This document shows positions 63,090 to 64,000 of a DNA stretch of 64,000 nucleotides, in pieces; within the stretch, counting starts at the first letter, position 1; each line of letters begins with the position of its first letter. The DNA comes from Thiofilum sp. (GTDB taxonomy: Bacteria; Pseudomonadota; Gammaproteobacteria; Thiotrichales; Thiotrichaceae): NCBI RefSeq assembly GCF_016711335.1, contig NZ_JADJTF010000001.1, positions 3,906,001 to 3,970,000 on the forward strand. The letters are read 5' to 3'. Below the pieces are notes generated by a model. The model was not told where the DNA came from and ran no database searches. It was given only the letters and a program-made list of their open reading frames with translations. A program made the translations under genes and the position numbers.

Positions 63090-63156
63090 ACCTATCCCCT
63101 CATCATTGTTTATTTATTAGTGGATTAACCTGAGCTATTCAAAGCTAGAGCAAGCT

Positions 63157-63423
63157 CTAGCGAATAGCGCCTAATAAACCACCAAAAATATTTTTCTTGG
63201 CTACACACATAAAGCATCCCTGTGATTGGGCGGGTAAATGTGGTGTACCTGAGGGAAGATTAGGATTATAGAGCGGCATACGGTTAGCGCTCACTTGAAA
63301 CGATTGCCCACCATTATAATTATGAGTAATACGAGCCTGATTATTAGGTTGGGTAGTAGCCGAACCCCTGCCAATTTGCAAAGAACCTAACATACTCATT
63401 AATTGATCTAAAAAATTATTCAT
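63157..63423 (-). CDS. Small unknown protein (88 residues)
   Basis: The ATG at 63423 has AAGG eight bases ahead; a GTG three codons upstream is less likely. An N-terminal amphipathic helix (NNFLDQLMSMLGSLQIG), a Gln/Asn/Ser-rich middle and a C-terminal CFMCVAKKNIFGGLLGAIR with a CxxC and a hydrophobic-basic end are visible. It is 67 bases upstream of the 59-residue peptide gene and on the same strand. I do not recognise the family. Confidence 0.5.
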   Translation of the reverse strand: MNNFLDQLMSMLGSLQIGRGSATTQPNNQARITHNYNGGQSFQVSANRMPLYNPNLPSGTPHLPAQSQGCFMCVAKKNIFGGLLGAIR

Positions 63424-63609
63424 GATACGCACCTTGGAATTATAGTATTAATCTCCTATAGGCAGTGCCACTGCTCTAATAGAATGTGTTTAGTGTGCGT
63501 GAAAACAATAATGTAAATGAAAATAATTCTGATTAGTGGGCGCAAACCCAAGACGATTTAGAACCCGTCTTAACTCATCTAGGGCTTGCTTTGAAACAAC
63601 TGTATCAGC

Positions 63610-64000
63610 TTATTTTGAATAGGGTTTGAGCAAAACCGACCAACTATCCACTAGCTTAGCGTACTCTTCAATACATAACTCCGCACGCTCTGTAGGAAAA
63701 CCCGCTAGCTTTTTTATCTCAGCATATTTTTTAGGATCACTACCATACACATGACAGAGCGCATTATAAAAACGCTGTTCATCTAAACTGTGCTCATCCC
63801 AAAAGTCCTCTTCAGTGAACTCTTTGCGATCAGCACTGATTAGGTCAAAGAAATCGGCCGCTGTGAGTACCACTTCCTGACCATTCTCAAAATACTCGCT
63901 GAGTATGACGCTAGATAGACTATCCGCCGCATCTTCTTCTTTACCCACAATCGGTAAATCATAGTTATGAATCAAGGCATGAGCGATTTCATGAATCAGA
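63610..64000 (-). CDS. DUF4344-type zinc metallopeptidase (partial, N-terminus beyond right edge)
   Basis: The frame is open to the right edge. Its first visible residues LIHEIAHALIHNYDLPIVG contain the HExxH zinc motif (HEIAH), and EEDAADSLSS gives the further acidic ligand, as in the DUF4344 putative metallopeptidase family. A TTG at 63975 is in frame but would remove the zinc motif, so the real start lies outside the window. FDLISADRKEFTEEDFWDEH and LCHVYGSDP follow. Substrate unknown. Confidence 0.75.
   Translation of the reverse strand, partial: LIHEIAHALIHNYDLPIVGKEEDAADSLSSVILSEYFENGQEVVLTAADFFDLISADRKEFTEEDFWDEHSLDEQRFYNALCHVYGSDPKKYAEIKKLAGFPTERAELCIEEYAKLVDSWSVLLKPYSK

Noticed and set aside
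63610..63975. Complete 121-residue gene starting at TTG 63975
   Set aside because: The frame continues to the window edge and the HExxH motif lies upstream of the TTG, so it is the end of a longer gene.

Overview
The window reads as a chromosomal segment of a gammaproteobacterium. The core operon order rpoE-rseA-rseB-rseC-degP-grx-lepA-lepB-rnc-era-recO-pdxJ-acpS, a PhoP/PhoQ-like pair and the tRNA-Glu/gltX neighbourhood all point that way. The moderate GC content and the mix of CHAT and caspase-like proteases, two-partner secretion, CFI-box sorting and Ras-like GTPase genes suggest the filamentous sulfur bacteria (Thiotrichales, Thiothrix-like). That placement is inference; there is no rRNA gene here to confirm it.

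Region 1 (1-3.4 kb): two secreted or surface proteins, one with a von Willebrand A domain (runs off the left edge) and one with a truncated GEVED-type end, then a small YkgJ-like cysteine-cluster protein. Region 2 (3.4-16.2 kb, all minus strand): the envelope-stress sigma factor and its regulators run into a translation, secretion and ribosome-maturation operon that ends in acpS. Between pdxJ and acpS sits an AT-rich AAA ATPase plus DUF4435 (TOPRIM-like) pair with the layout of the PARIS anti-phage system, coupled to acpS by an ATGA overlap. Region 3 (16.4-30.6 kb): nadB, purB, a broken IS200-type transposase, a PepSY-like small protein followed by a PhoP/PhoQ-like system, a thioester-less alpha-2-macroglobulin, three identical tRNA-Glu genes, tRNA-Ala and gltX.

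Region 4 (30.9-41 kb): pgpA, then HD-GYP, Ras-like GTPase, OmpA-type membrane protein and coiled-coil genes that look like one operon joining a cytoplasmic GTPase to the cell wall and to c-di-GMP turnover. An orphan CRISPR-repeat-like sequence, an SDR enzyme, an FmdB-type zinc ribbon protein, a possible tandem OB-fold protein, a lipoprotein and two divergent paralogous phosphoribosyltransferases follow.

Region 5 (41-58.4 kb, minus strand) is the most unusual part. Two giant secreted proteins carry AT-rich, diverged beta-propeller N-termini joined to a nearly identical 3.1-kb cassette coding for an active-looking caspase-like domain, a degenerate second one and Ig/PPC/CarboxypepD-like modules. 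One copy is broken by three small indels. Between them lies a CFI-box protein whose linker is coded by 36 perfect copies of a 6-bp repeat. Next comes a two-partner secretion operon that contains a CHAT protease. Region 6 (58.4-64 kb): a PDC-type sensor protein, an Hsp31/HchA-like enzyme with a divergent LysR regulator, a UPF0303 protein, two small unknown peptides and the end of a DUF4344 HExxH metallopeptidase. Palindromic dispersed repeats lie at 7.5, 58.6, 60.0 and 62.8 kb.
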